Source: an uncultured bacterium (GTDB lineage: Bacteria > Cyanobacteriota > Vampirovibrionia > Gastranaerophilales > Gastranaerophilaceae). Taken from it: 64,000 nucleotides of DNA. Each line of letters opens with the position of its first letter. Within the stretch, counting starts at the first letter, position 1. The position numbers and the translations under genes are program-made. Under the pieces are notes generated by a model. It did not search any database, had not been told where the DNA came from, and saw only the letters and a list, made by a program, of their open reading frames with translations. The DNA lies in the NCBI GenBank assembly GCA_902761735.1, contig CACWLL010000002.1:62001-126000 (forward strand), read 5' to 3'. This document shows, piece after piece, positions 8,887-17,715 of this stretch.

Positions 8887-9372
8887 TTATTTGGTATTTT
8901 TCTTTAAGTCCATTAAATATTTATAAACAGGTTCCGATACAAACTTTGATATATCGCCATTATTTACATAAATTTCTTTAATTGTACTTGAAGATATAAA
9001 ATTATATTTAGGTTTTGTTGTGAGAAAAACAGTCCTAATATCTTCGCAAAGAGCGCTATTAGCCTGCGAAAGCTGCAATTCATATTCAAAATCGGAAACC
9101 GCACGTAAACCTCTAATAAGGACTTTAGCCCCTTTTTTCTTTGCATATTCAATAGTTAATCCGTCAAAACTGTCTACTTCGACATTATCAAGACCTTCGA
9201 TACTTTTTCTTATAAGTTCGACTCTTTCTGTGACAGGTAAAAACCCTTTTTTGGCAGAATTATATGCAACAGCAATAATTACTTTGTCAAAAATTTCAGC
9301 ACCTGTTTTAAGAATGTCTAAATGTCCTTTTGTAATCGGGTCAAAACTGCCCGGATATATAGCTATTTTCAT
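8887..9372 (-). CDS. coaD: phosphopantetheine adenylyltransferase
   Basis: 161 aa, the normal size for bacterial CoaD. It adenylates 4'-phosphopantetheine, the penultimate step of coenzyme A synthesis. The nucleotidyltransferase motif is TKGH (14-17) in IYPGSFDPITKGHLDIL. The second motif ISSSTIKE lies near the C-terminus. An upstream in-frame ATG at 9396 would add 8 residues. ATG 9372 has an AAAGGA site 8 nt upstream and starts exactly as the family does, so I used it. It is followed on the same strand by the coiled-coil gene. Confidence 0.95.
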   Translation of the reverse strand: MKIAIYPGSFDPITKGHLDILKTGAEIFDKVIIAVAYNSAKKGFLPVTERVELIRKSIEGLDNVEVDSFDGLTIEYAKKKGAKVLIRGLRAVSDFEYELQLSQANSALCEDIRTVFLTTKPKYNFISSSTIKEIYVNNGDISKFVSEPVYKYLMDLKKNTK

Positions 9373-9436
9373 AATGGTAATCCTTTTTATTTTCATTGAT
9401 TATAGCATAAATAATAAATTGTTGAATGTATATATA

Positions 9437-9513
9437 AAGGCAATAGGGTAAAAAAGACCGATAAAATAAGTTATCTTAATTTTGTTCAAGTATCATAAAG
9501 AACTTATTGCCTT
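9437..9513. repeat. intergenic inverted repeat with alternative pairing
   Basis: AAGGCAATA (9437-9445) pairs with TATTGCCTT (9505-9513). The right arm also begins AACTTATT, which can instead pair with AATAAGTT near 9465, so two mutually exclusive hairpins are possible. It lies in the divergent region between coaD and the HD-GYP gene. I see no other feature in 9397-9626. Confidence 0.4.
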
Positions 9514-9626
9514 ATTATCTTAATTTATTCTCCTCCATTTGTATGAATTTTTGTAAAAATGTTTAAAGTTTAAATAAAATTTTGCCGTAAAAAACTACAA
9601 AAGCATGCAAGTAGAAGGAATTATTA

Positions 9627-10928
9627 ATGGATAAAAATGATAAAAACACAGGCGTATCATTGTTTGGTCAGTCTGAAGAATATTTAGTCGGAGCTGATCC
9701 AATTGAAGAAATTTTTGCGTTAAATATGGGTGATTTCATATCTGAACACTTAATTTCTGAAGATTTGGCAAAGAAAATAAGTTCAAATGTGAAAGATAAG
9801 AAAAAAAGACTTTCAGACCAGTTAAGAGAACTTATTTCAATTTATTCGCTTAATAATACATTGTGCGTGTTAAATTTTGAAAACAAAGAAGATTACGCTA
9901 TTTATACGGCTATTGCTCATTCTATTGTTCAAATGTTAGAGGTTGAAAAGTGTAATATATATCTGGCAAAAGATTATGCTCGAGGTATGGATATTCCTGA
10001 TTTTGATTTAATATTAGTAGGGTCTTCTCTTGATAATATCCGTCGTGGCGGATTCAAATATAGTGAAAAATCCATAATAAGCGTATGTTTTGTAGAATGC
10101 GATACAATTAGTGCAAATGGTATTACGGCTGTACCTATGTGTTCAAATTCTAAAAAAGTCGGTGTAATTGCCATTGAAGATAAAGATGCTACATTGATTG
10201 CAAAATCATATTTAACATTATTGGAAAGTATGGCAAGATTATTTGCTTCATCAATGGCATTGCAAGGTGAAATTGATAATACAAATCACATATTGGATAA
10301 CGAAGATTTGGTATCTGAAATGGAATTGCAGCATTCCAGAGCGGAATTAACTGCACTAATAGGAGATTTATGTGAATTTCAGCAGGGTTTTGTTGAAAAT
10401 TTAGCAAGAGCGGTTGATACAAAAGGACATTATAAAGTTTCTCATTCGAAAAATACAGCCGAACTTGCCAAGAAAATATGTAAACAACTTGGTTTAAATG
10501 AAAAAACAACGGATTTGATATACTATGCAGCGTTGCTGCAAAATATCGGTAAGATAATGTTGCCGGAGAAGATGTTTGCATCAAATGCGAAATACACTCC
10601 TGAAGAATTAAAACTTATGCAGGAACAGTCAAATATTGGCGTAAACTTATTAATGAACATAAACTTCTTATCAGAAGTTGTTCCTTATGTTACATATCAG
10701 AAAGAACGTTATGACGGTTCAGGCAGTCCTGAAGGTTTGCGTGGTATGTCAATACCGTTTGGTTCAAGAATAATTGCAGTCGCAGATGCGTATTGTGCCA
10801 TGACATCTGACAGACCATACCGTGAAGCTATGTCAAGCGACAAGGCTATGTCAATTTTGCGTGAAGAAACCGGTTATAAATGGGATGTTAATGTCGTAGA
10901 TGCCCTTGCCGCAGTAATTTCTGTATAA
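9627..10928 (+). CDS. degenerate HD-GYP domain protein with GAF-like N-terminus
   Basis: 433 aa. The C-terminal domain (about 245-433) is clearly HD-GYP by its ending (IPFGSRIIAVADAYCAMTSD). The HD pair itself is Gln305-Asn306 (LLQNIGKI), HHExxDGxGYP has become YQKERYDGSGSP (357-368), and GYP is GSP. H273 (VSH) of the first motif remains. Metal binding and c-di-GMP hydrolysis are therefore unlikely. The N-terminal 220 residues look like a GAF-type sensory fold with unclear ligand. It probably acts as a binding or scaffold protein. AGAAGGAATT precedes the ATG. Inactivity is inferred from lost residues. Confidence 0.8.
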   Translation: MDKNDKNTGVSLFGQSEEYLVGADPIEEIFALNMGDFISEHLISEDLAKKISSNVKDKKKRLSDQLRELISIYSLNNTLCVLNFENKEDYAIYTAIAHSIVQMLEVEKCNIYLAKDYARGMDIPDFDLILVGSSLDNIRRGGFKYSEKSIISVCFVECDTISANGITAVPMCSNSKKVGVIAIEDKDATLIAKSYLTLLESMARLFASSMALQGEIDNTNHILDNEDLVSEMELQHSRAELTALIGDLCEFQQGFVENLARAVDTKGHYKVSHSKNTAELAKKICKQLGLNEKTTDLIYYAALLQNIGKIMLPEKMFASNAKYTPEELKLMQEQSNIGVNLLMNINFLSEVVPYVTYQKERYDGSGSPEGLRGMSIPFGSRIIAVADAYCAMTSDRPYREAMSSDKAMSILREETGYKWDVNVVDALAAVISV

Positions 10929-10999
10929 TAACTTATAAAATATATAAAAAAAGATTATATTGCTTGCATTTCAATTCTTTTTGTGTTTTTATTACTCAT

Positions 11000-11062
11000 G
11001 GAACGGGCAATTCCTCTTAGCCTTGTTCAAGGGTGAACGACAAGCGGCGGTCGGGATTCCGC
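11000..11062 (+). promoter_or_regulatory. structured 5' leader of rpsP
   Basis: Three successive small hairpins: GGAA/TTCC (11000-11003 with 11011-11014), CTTG-TTCA/TGAA-CAAG with a bulge (11022-11044), and GCGG/CCGC (11044-11062). This stretch is markedly more GC-rich than its surroundings. It is a candidate for autoregulatory binding by a ribosomal protein. I match it to no known riboswitch. Confidence 0.45.
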
Positions 11063-11093
11063 AATAAGTACAACTAATAAGAAGGAAATTGAA

Positions 11094-11528
11094 ATGTTAA
11101 AAATCAGATTAAAAAGATTAGGCGCAAAGAAAAACCCATCATACAGAATTATTGTTATTAATTCAACAACAAAAAGAGAAGGCAGACCGATTCAGGAATT
11201 GGGTCACTACAACCCTAAGACAAAAGTTATGAAATTCGACTTGGCTTCTGCTCAAGAGTGGGTTAAAAAAGGTGCTCAACCGACAGAAACAGTTGCATAT
11301 TTAATGAAAAACTGTAATGCTGACGGAACTTTGAATTACAAGAAAAAAGAAACAACGAAGCTTTCAAAGAAAGCTCAAGCAAAAGCAGCAGCAGAAAAAG
11401 AAGCTAAGGCTCAAGCAGAAGCTGAAGCAAAAGCTGCAGCAGAGGCTGAAGCAGCTGCACCTGCCGAAGAAGCTCCTGCTGAGGAAGCTCCGGCTGCCGA
11501 AGAAACAGAAGCACCGACTGAAGCATAA
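11094..11528 (+). CDS. rpsP: 30S ribosomal protein S16 with long Ala/Glu tail
   Basis: 144 aa. The first 80 or so residues are standard S16 (MLKIRLKRLGAKKNPSYRI, REGRPIQELGHYNPK, WVKKGAQPTETV), which helps assemble the 30S subunit. The last 60 residues are a low-complexity Ala/Glu/Lys/Pro tail, first mixed-charge (KAQAKAAAEKEA) and then acidic (APAEEAPAEEAPAAEE). The tail is absent from E. coli S16 (82 aa). AGAAGGAAATTGAA precedes the ATG. The usual partners rimM and trmD are not adjacent; the gene stands alone with its own leader and terminator. Confidence 0.95.
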   Translation: MLKIRLKRLGAKKNPSYRIIVINSTTKREGRPIQELGHYNPKTKVMKFDLASAQEWVKKGAQPTETVAYLMKNCNADGTLNYKKKETTKLSKKAQAKAAAEKEAKAQAEAEAKAAAEAEAAAPAEEAPAEEAPAAEETEAPTEA

Positions 11529-11550
11529 TTTTTTATTTCAAATAACATCT

Positions 11551-11580
11551 AAAAAGCCTCTGAATACTCAGAGGCTTTTT
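11551..11580. terminator. bidirectional intrinsic terminator
   Basis: Stem AAAAGCCTCTGA/TCAGAGGCTTTT with a 4-nt loop ATAC and A/T runs on both sides, between the convergent rpsP and alcohol dehydrogenase genes. Confidence 0.92.
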
Positions 11581-11604
11581 GTATTAATTCTTTTGTAATT
11601 TATT

Positions 11605-12645
11605 TTATTTTTCCCATGGCTTAACAAGAAATTTTATAGCTTTACCGTCTATATGTTGCTGCATTGCCCATTCGATTTTATCAAGTCCGATTGTATCCGT
11701 GATTAATTTTTCAACTTCAACTTGTCCTGAAGATATATAATCTAAAGCCATCCTAAAGTATTTTGGTGTATGATGGAATACGCTCATCAATTTTATATCT
11801 CCATAGTGCATTTTTGTAGTATCAAATGTCACTGTGGAGCCGGATTTACAACCGCCAAAGAAATGAACGGTACCGCCGGGTCTTACGCAAGAAAATATTC
11901 TTTCCCATATTTCAGGTAATCCGACGCATTCAACCGCAACATCCAGTCCTCTTCCTTCTTCCGTGAAGCTTTTAAATATTTTCTCGGGATTAGGATATTT
12001 TGTGAGGTCTACGATTTCATCGGCTTTGGAAAATTCGTCTGCCATCTTTAATTTTAATGGGTTTCTGCCGCCAACAATAACTTTTGCTCCTTTTAATTTT
12101 GCAAGTCTTGCAAACATTAACCCTATAGGACCTATGCCAATTATACCTACCGTATCTCCCTCTTTTATACCTGTTCTTTCCACTCCGTGTACAACATTTG
12201 CAAGCGGCTCACAAAAAGCAGCTTTGTCAAAACTTAAAGAGTTAGGTAAAATGAGCATGTTTTTTTCAACTATTCTTGAAGGAACGGTTATATATTCTGC
12301 GTATGCACCGTTTAATAAATCAAGATTTTCGCAAAGATTATATTCCTCTTTTTTGCAGAAAAAACATTTTCCGCAAGGTGCAGAATTTGCCGCAACAACT
12401 CTATCTCCGACTTTGACGGTTGTAACGCCTTTGCCTATTTTGTCAACAATTCCTGCAAATTCATGCCCAAACCCCGACGGAATACTTTTGATTAATACCG
12501 GATGACCGCGGCGAAAAGTTTTAACGTCCGTTCCGCAAGTTAAAGCTGACATAACTTTCACTACAACCTCTCCGTATTCAGGTGGTTTTACCATTGCGTT
12601 TTCCAACTTTATATTTTGAGGTCCGTAATACTGTATTGCTCGCAT
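11605..12645 (-). CDS. zinc-dependent medium-chain alcohol/polyol dehydrogenase
   Basis: 346 aa, MDR superfamily. The catalytic zinc site is C37 in TCGTDV with GHEFAG. The structural zinc cluster follows (CGKCFFCKKEEYNLC, four Cys). The NAD(P) Rossmann loop GIGPIGLM is in the second half. It resembles sorbitol/threonine dehydrogenases more than short-chain alcohol dehydrogenases; the substrate is unknown. It is the second gene of a two-gene unit, starting 10 bp after the stop of its paralogue at 12656-13639. A paralogous tandem pair suggests two related substrates or sequential oxidation steps. It ends at the shared terminator with rpsP. Confidence 0.85.
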   Translation of the reverse strand: MRAIQYYGPQNIKLENAMVKPPEYGEVVVKVMSALTCGTDVKTFRRGHPVLIKSIPSGFGHEFAGIVDKIGKGVTTVKVGDRVVAANSAPCGKCFFCKKEEYNLCENLDLLNGAYAEYITVPSRIVEKNMLILPNSLSFDKAAFCEPLANVVHGVERTGIKEGDTVGIIGIGPIGLMFARLAKLKGAKVIVGGRNPLKLKMADEFSKADEIVDLTKYPNPEKIFKSFTEEGRGLDVAVECVGLPEIWERIFSCVRPGGTVHFFGGCKSGSTVTFDTTKMHYGDIKLMSVFHHTPKYFRMALDYISSGQVEVEKLITDTIGLDKIEWAMQQHIDGKAIKFLVKPWEK

Positions 12646-12655
12646 AATTTTGTCC

Positions 12656-13639
12656 TTATTCGTTTATTACAATGTATGCTTTCATTATTCTATTTGAGAT
12701 AGTATCGTCAATTGCTTTTTGAATATCTTTCATTTCATAAGGTGTTGACAATCCCTTTACGTTCACCTTACCTGTTCTCAAAAGTTCCAATGAATCTTTT
12801 AAGTCTTTTGGTGATGGCGAATAACTACCCATAACAGTCAATTCTCTATAATAAATTTCGTTATTTGCATATCCGGTATTAAGTGGTGTACTCGAAAATA
12901 CTAAAATTGTTCCACCGCTTCTTATGGCTTTAAGTGCTGTATCAAGAGCTTTGTCTGCACCTGATGTCATAAATACTCCGTCAGCTTCAAGATTATCCGG
13001 CAGATTTATTACATTTTGTGCTTTAATACCCATATATTTTAAGATATTGATTCTATCTTCAATTAAATCACAACCTATAACATCCATCCCAAAAGCTTTT
13101 AAGGCTTGTGCCATAAGTATTCCTATTGAACCTAAACCAATTACAAGCACTTTTGAACCGACAGGTAAATTGGCTCTTTTTACAGCTCTTACGCAGCACC
13201 CCAGAGGTTCATAGAATGAAGCTTCAATTTCTGTCAAGTTTTCCGGTATTAAATGTGCTACATTCAACAGATGTTCTTCTGATAAATATACAAATTCACT
13301 AAATCCTCCGGGTCTTATGTTTGTACTTTTAAAATGTTCGCACATAGATACATTACCGCTCTTACAATAATGGCATTTACCGCATGGAATATGATGAGAT
13401 GTTATAATTTTATCTCCGATTTTAAAATTGGAATCAGAACTGATTTCAACTATTTCCGCTACAATTTCGTGCCCTAAAACAGTACCTTCCGGTGAAATTT
13501 TTTCTCTTAGTTTTACAATATCCGAACCGCATAGTCCGCAGCCTAAAACTTTTACAATGGCTCCTGCTCTGCCTTCTAGATGTATTTGCGGGGCATTTTT
13601 AATTACAATTTTATCTTTTTCAATAACAGCTGTTTCCAT
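12656..13639 (-). CDS. zinc-dependent medium-chain dehydrogenase, paralogue
   Basis: 327 aa, first gene of the pair. Catalytic zinc residues are in CGLCGSD and GHEIVAEI. The structural zinc Cys set is CGKCHYCKSGNVSMC, and the Rossmann loop is GLGSIGIL. It is about 20 residues shorter than its neighbour, mostly at the N-terminus. The polyol/threonine dehydrogenase-like group is the best match; I cannot name the substrate. The upstream gene on the other strand begins about 95 bp away, so the two promoters share this short region. Confidence 0.85.
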   Translation of the reverse strand: METAVIEKDKIVIKNAPQIHLEGRAGAIVKVLGCGLCGSDIVKLREKISPEGTVLGHEIVAEIVEISSDSNFKIGDKIITSHHIPCGKCHYCKSGNVSMCEHFKSTNIRPGGFSEFVYLSEEHLLNVAHLIPENLTEIEASFYEPLGCCVRAVKRANLPVGSKVLVIGLGSIGILMAQALKAFGMDVIGCDLIEDRINILKYMGIKAQNVINLPDNLEADGVFMTSGADKALDTALKAIRSGGTILVFSSTPLNTGYANNEIYYRELTVMGSYSPSPKDLKDSLELLRTGKVNVKGLSTPYEMKDIQKAIDDTISNRIMKAYIVINE

Positions 13640-13698
13640 AAATATTTCTCCGTCAAAATTTTATCACAAACGAATAATTTTACAAATGCATTGTTTGC

Positions 13699-13727
13699 TT
13701 GCCCCCTTTTATAAAAACGGATATAAT
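13699..13727 (+). promoter_or_regulatory. promoter of the GNAT-like gene, leaderless type
   Basis: -35 TTGCCC (13699-13704), 17-bp spacer, -10 TATAAT (13722-13727). Only TATTTT separates the -10 from ATG 13734, and no Shine-Dalgarno is present. Confidence 0.6.
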
Positions 13728-13733
13728 TATTTT

Positions 13734-14720
13734 ATGATGAGAATTAAGCGTTTAAATTGTTTTGATATTCCTAAAATACAAAAAATGACCGAATATCTCG
13801 ACAGCGAGGATAACAGCGGAATTACCGATGATATCAAAAACGAGGTTTTTCGAGTTTTGCATGCACATTTTCCTTTAAAATATAAATTTTTGCCTGAATC
13901 ATATGTTGTACTTGAAAATAGAGAGATTTTGGGTTTAATTACGGTTTTGCCTACAATGGGAAATCCTTACAAAATTATTATTACAAGGCTTATTTTTCAA
14001 AATAATCAGTATGATGTAGGGCGCAGACTTGTAGAATTTGTTGTTGCAAAATACGGAGCAATGGGGGCAGTATCTTTTTCAGTAGCTGTTGACAATTCTC
14101 ATGATGAAATGTTTAGGTTGTTTTTAGACGGCTGTGGTTTTAGGCATTGTTCTTGCGAAAATTTATGGAAAATTGAAAAATTTAATTTTGAAGATTATCC
14201 TCCTTTACCATTTAGGGTTTGTCAAAATTCTGATGCTAAAAAGGTTAGTGAATTATACAATTCCGAATTAACCGGTTTATATAAACCTGCTCTTCTAAAA
14301 ATAAAAACAGAATATAAAGAACCTTTTTTTGGGGGAATAACAAATTTTTATAAAAATCGATATGTATTGGAAGAAGCTTCTAATAAAAGGATTATAGCAT
14401 ATTTATCCGTAACAACCGGTGATAATATAAATTTCATTCTGGATGTATCTACTTGTGGCGGGTACGATATTTCTTATGATGAAATTTTATCGTTTGCAAT
14501 AAAAGAAATCTCATTAAGAAAATCAAAATATTATATTTTCTTGAAACAAAAGAAATATACAAACAGTTCTGAAAAACTAGAGGAATATCTTCACAGTAAA
14601 GGTTTTAATTGTATTCAAACTCGAAATATTCTTGTTAAAGAATTTTATAAACCTATAAAACAAAGTGAAAATTCGTTGCAAGTATTCTTGTTTGGTGAAA
14701 ATGGAATTGCAGCAAATTAA
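13734..14720 (+). CDS. GNAT-fold acetyltransferase-like protein
   Basis: 328 aa from ATG 13734 (a second ATG follows directly). Residues about 1-150 look like a GNAT domain: an N-terminal helix region, a central strand (ILGLITVLPTM), then VGRRLVEFVVAKYGAMG in the place of the acetyl-CoA loop, and a closing GCGFRH. A second, weaker repeat of the same layout seems to cover about 165-310, ending in SKGFNCIQTRNIL. Tandem GNAT proteins exist, but the substrate is unknown. The frame stays open far upstream to 13428, opposite the dehydrogenase gene; I rejected that extension because of the promoter right before 13734. Confidence 0.6.
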   Translation: MMRIKRLNCFDIPKIQKMTEYLDSEDNSGITDDIKNEVFRVLHAHFPLKYKFLPESYVVLENREILGLITVLPTMGNPYKIIITRLIFQNNQYDVGRRLVEFVVAKYGAMGAVSFSVAVDNSHDEMFRLFLDGCGFRHCSCENLWKIEKFNFEDYPPLPFRVCQNSDAKKVSELYNSELTGLYKPALLKIKTEYKEPFFGGITNFYKNRYVLEEASNKRIIAYLSVTTGDNINFILDVSTCGGYDISYDEILSFAIKEISLRKSKYYIFLKQKKYTNSSEKLEEYLHSKGFNCIQTRNILVKEFYKPIKQSENSLQVFLFGENGIAAN

Positions 14721-14788
14721 ATTATTACATAAAGTGTTGCATTTTAAAATTTACCGTATAAAATGAATATACTCACATCCTCGAGTAC

Positions 14789-14807
14789 GGCACCGTCATT
14801 AAGTGCC
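14789..14807 (+). promoter_or_regulatory. leader hairpin upstream of rpsT
   Basis: Perfect 5-bp stem GGCAC/GTGCC (14789-14793 with 14803-14807) with a 9-nt loop, 23 nt before the rpsT start codon and just before the GAAAGG ribosome site. It may take part in S20 autoregulation. Known S20 control elsewhere makes this plausible, but the sequence alone does not prove it. Confidence 0.35.
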
Positions 14808-14830
14808 TAAGTATACGAAAGGTAAAAACA

Positions 14831-15103
14831 ATGGCAAATATTAAATCTGCTAAAAAAAGAGTTCTTATAGCTGAAAGAAACAGAATTAAAAATGTAGCTT
14901 TTAAAACTTCAATCAAAACTGCTTTGAAAAAGGTTTTGGAATTAGCTTCAGGTGAAGACAAAGAAGCTTTAAATGCCGCTATTTCTAAAGCATATCAATT
15001 ATGCGATAAAGCTGTAAGCAAAGGTATTTTACACAAAAATACCGCAGCAAGAAAAAAATCAAGAGTTGTTTTGGCAGTTAAGAGAATCCAAGCTGCAAAG
15101 TAA
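14831..15103 (+). CDS. rpsT: 30S ribosomal protein S20
   Basis: 90 aa, typical size. It begins MANIKSAKKRVLIAERNRIKN and ends with HKNTAARKKSRVVLAVK, the signature S20 C-terminal helix. It is a basic three-helix protein that binds the 5' domain of 16S rRNA. GAAAGG lies before the ATG. The gene is monocistronic with its own leader hairpin and a strong terminator at 15128-15162. Unlike S16 and L32 in this window it has no tail. Confidence 0.97.
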   Translation: MANIKSAKKRVLIAERNRIKNVAFKTSIKTALKKVLELASGEDKEALNAAISKAYQLCDKAVSKGILHKNTAARKKSRVVLAVKRIQAAK

Positions 15104-15127
15104 TAACTTTTTGATTATGCCAAAATT

Positions 15128-15162
15128 AAAACAAGTCCGGTTTATATCGGGCTTGTTTTTTT
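15128..15162. terminator. bidirectional intrinsic terminator
   Basis: 12-bp stem with one G-U pair (15128-15139 with 15148-15159), 8-nt loop and a T-run. It lies between the convergent rpsT and glycosyltransferase genes. Confidence 0.88.
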
Positions 15163-15165
15163 GTG

Positions 15166-17328
15166 TTATTTACTGATTATCGGATTTTTTATGTTTTCAT
15201 AAAATTTATATGTAAGCTTTTCATTTCCCTTAATTTGTCTGCCGTTGAGAACGGTAATTTCGTCATAAATTTTGTAACCGATATTTTTATAAAAGTTTTG
15301 TTCAATACTGCAAAAACTAAAATATGGAATATCTGCAGAGGAGTTTGGGTCAAGCGGAATATTATTTCTTACAAAGTATTCGCACTTAATATTTTCTGCC
15401 GGATAATATATTGAAGTTTTGTCATTTCTTCTTAAGACCGTTGATGCTTGTGAATCATCTACAATAATTATGATATTATATTTTTCAAAATTAATATTTT
15501 TAATATCTTCCAATAACGCAAAATCAATATTATAACCTTCAAATTGGAGCATTTTAATTATCAAAAGATTTTCTGCGGTATTTCCGAAATAAAGTATTCT
15601 GTTTTTAGGGTTTATAGAGCGTATTTTGTTCTCAATGGTACACATTTCGTTGCAAATAAGATTTTTAGGAGGAAGTTGTTTAAAAAATAAGGAACACTTT
15701 GCGACTTCTCTTATTTGTGATATTGTTGCCCCTTGTTTAAAATAACCGTATATTTTTACAAACGGACGTCCGAACAGATGGGTTGAAATAAGTAATAATC
15801 CAAATAGTGCAAATATTGTAATCATAAATTTTGCAATTGAATTTTTCTTACTGTATGAATAAGCTAAAATTACTGCGCATATTGCACAAAAAGATGTCAA
15901 AAATCTTACATTAAAAAACATATATGCCAATTGGTATGACATCATTATAATTGCACCAAGTAACAGGATACCGAATGAACATATAAAAATCTCTTTTTTA
16001 TTTTTGGTAAAGAATATTTTTAAAAGCGAATAAATCCAACATGGCAAAAAGACAATAAATCCCAAAATTCCCATTCCCATATATGGTTCCGTAAGACTAT
16101 TGTTAAATCCTTCTGTCAATTTTGAAAATACTCCGTCAGGTATTAAATCTAATCCGCATACAGATAAAAGATTATCACGGAAACCCAAAATAACTTGACC
16201 TAATGTCTTATTCCAAGTGAATCCCGTGAAATCGAAAAATAAAAATACATGTTTTATAAATCCGCTTAAAAAACCTTTAATGCCGTATAAATTTCTATGT
16301 AAATCTACAAACGAGGATAATCCGAATATATTGTGCCACTCAATAAAATTCAATATATACGCGTATGAAGAAAAGAGAATAAAGTTCAATATTCCGTAAC
16401 CAAAAAATTTGAAGAACGGTTTGGCAAAATTTTTCTTATAATAATAGTACCCAATCCATAACATCCATATACCTACGGGTATTATCATTATGATGGAAGT
16501 ATTTTTTGTCCCAATAGCAAGGGCATACGATAATGCAGAGAAATATAACGCACTTTTATTCTCGGATTTAACATATGACCAATACAAATATATGGAGGAA
16601 AGTATTAATCCGGCTATAATCATATCTGTTTCAGTACCTGAAACTTGAACTATTACCGACGGGAATGATGCAAGCAGAAAAATTACCCATAACTTTTGCC
16701 TTTCACATAATCTTACATTTCCCATAATCCCGTATAGCGATACTATTGTGAGCAGGAAGCCTATGAATGAAAAAATTCCGATTGCAAATTGCTTTTTAAA
16801 AAATAAAAATATCCATAAATATAATATTTCGGAATTTATCGGCATAACAAGTGCCCGTGCATCTCCGATTGTAAAGTGATTAAGATTGCCGTTTCCAATC
16901 CAAAACAGGCTTCTTAATGCGTGATATGCTTCCGCATCAGGGTTTACTATCGGCATTAAACCTATTAAAAAGAGCGAAATACCACACATAAACAGAAATG
17001 CCAAACCTAATACAAATAAATATTTATCTGATATTAAAGCCAAATATATTCGTTTAAAAAATCTTTTATGGTTTATATGAAATACGGGTTTACCACGTTT
17101 GAGCCAGAAAATTCCTGATAATAATGTAAATAATGAATTTAACAATAAAATTCCGACAATAGAAATTTTTGAAAATAATGATAAAATTTCTATGTTCAAA
17201 ACCATAGCTCCAAACATGGTTAAAATAAAATATATAAAAATTTTAATAAAACTTTTTTGTTCAAAGGATGACGTGATAAAAAAGGCACAAATTATAAGCA
17301 AAATTAATGAAAATAAGAATAAAATCAT
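15166..17328 (-). CDS. GT-C fold membrane glycosyltransferase, GT39/PMT-like
   Basis: About 720 aa. It has roughly a dozen hydrophobic segments up to residue 520, then a soluble C-terminal part of about 190 aa. The first large loop carries NPDAEAYHALRSLFW, matching the acidic D-x-x-x-YH...R motif of the PMT/ArnT-like GT-C superfamily. These enzymes take a polyprenyl-phosphate-linked sugar and transfer it outside the inner membrane to lipid, glycan or protein. The acceptor is unknown; an LPS or cell-surface glycan role fits the lipid A genes in this window. An ATG at 17328 has an AGAAGG site; a TTG two codons upstream is the alternative. Confidence 0.7.
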   Translation of the reverse strand: MILFLFSLILLIICAFFITSSFEQKSFIKIFIYFILTMFGAMVLNIEILSLFSKISIVGILLLNSLFTLLSGIFWLKRGKPVFHINHKRFFKRIYLALISDKYLFVLGLAFLFMCGISLFLIGLMPIVNPDAEAYHALRSLFWIGNGNLNHFTIGDARALVMPINSEILYLWIFLFFKKQFAIGIFSFIGFLLTIVSLYGIMGNVRLCERQKLWVIFLLASFPSVIVQVSGTETDMIIAGLILSSIYLYWSYVKSENKSALYFSALSYALAIGTKNTSIIMIIPVGIWMLWIGYYYYKKNFAKPFFKFFGYGILNFILFSSYAYILNFIEWHNIFGLSSFVDLHRNLYGIKGFLSGFIKHVFLFFDFTGFTWNKTLGQVILGFRDNLLSVCGLDLIPDGVFSKLTEGFNNSLTEPYMGMGILGFIVFLPCWIYSLLKIFFTKNKKEIFICSFGILLLGAIIMMSYQLAYMFFNVRFLTSFCAICAVILAYSYSKKNSIAKFMITIFALFGLLLISTHLFGRPFVKIYGYFKQGATISQIREVAKCSLFFKQLPPKNLICNEMCTIENKIRSINPKNRILYFGNTAENLLIIKMLQFEGYNIDFALLEDIKNINFEKYNIIIIVDDSQASTVLRRNDKTSIYYPAENIKCEYFVRNNIPLDPNSSADIPYFSFCSIEQNFYKNIGYKIYDEITVLNGRQIKGNEKLTYKFYENIKNPIISK

Positions 17329-17512
17329 AGTCAACCCTTCTTCTCATATAATTCTAACAAACACGAATAAATCTGCAACCTCTTTACAAAAAAAATTTTT
17401 TACGTTATGATTAAGCAGTTATGAAAAACAGATTTCAACACCGACGTATAGTAAGTAATTTAAAGGGCTTGTTTATTAAATAAGACGCTTACTTTTGTCG
17501 TAGAAAATAATT

Positions 17513-17546
17513 AAAACAAGACCTTAAGAAAAGAGGTCTTGTTTTT
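17513..17546 (+). terminator. intrinsic terminator of an unidentified short transcript
   Basis: 12-bp perfect stem (17513-17524 with 17534-17545), 9-nt loop and T-run on the plus strand. No plus-strand gene ends before it. Only a 20-codon ORF (17421-17483) without ribosome site is there, so a small RNA is possible. Confidence 0.75.
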
Positions 17547-17631
17547 TGTTAAAAAACGTAAAATATACAATAAAAACAGGCAATTTTACAAAGTGTACAG
17601 CTTTAATATAAAAGTGAAAGGTAGTAATAAT

Positions 17632-17715
17632 ATGGAACATAATTTCCGACGAAACTTAACAATAAAGGCGAATGCCCCAATCGTCAAATTAATGAATTTA
17701 ATTTGGGGTTTGTAG
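17632..17715 (+). CDS. 27-aa upstream ORF, possible leader peptide
   Basis: ATG 17632 is preceded by AAAGG with 10-nt spacing. It encodes a 27-residue basic peptide starting MEHNFRRNLTIK and ending in MNLIWGL. The end of the ORF overlaps a hairpin (about 17675-17709), and the next gene starts 43 nt later. This layout recalls translational or transcriptional attenuation. There are no runs of one amino acid pointing to a specific signal, so function is open. Confidence 0.35.
   Translation: MEHNFRRNLTIKANAPIVKLMNLIWGL

Noticed and set aside
9020-9451. 143-codon plus-strand ORF opposite coaD
   Set aside because: It is antisense to a well-conserved enzyme and has no recognisable family features.
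9397-9626. Inverted repeat as a regulator site or small RNA
   Set aside because: The arms are short and AT-rich and no gene effect can be seen; listed only as a repeat.
13428-13733. N-terminal extension of the GNAT-like protein
   Set aside because: It runs opposite the dehydrogenase gene and would be upstream of the promoter 6 nt before ATG 13734.
17421-17483. 20-codon ORF before the terminator
   Set aside because: It has no ribosome site and no distinctive composition.
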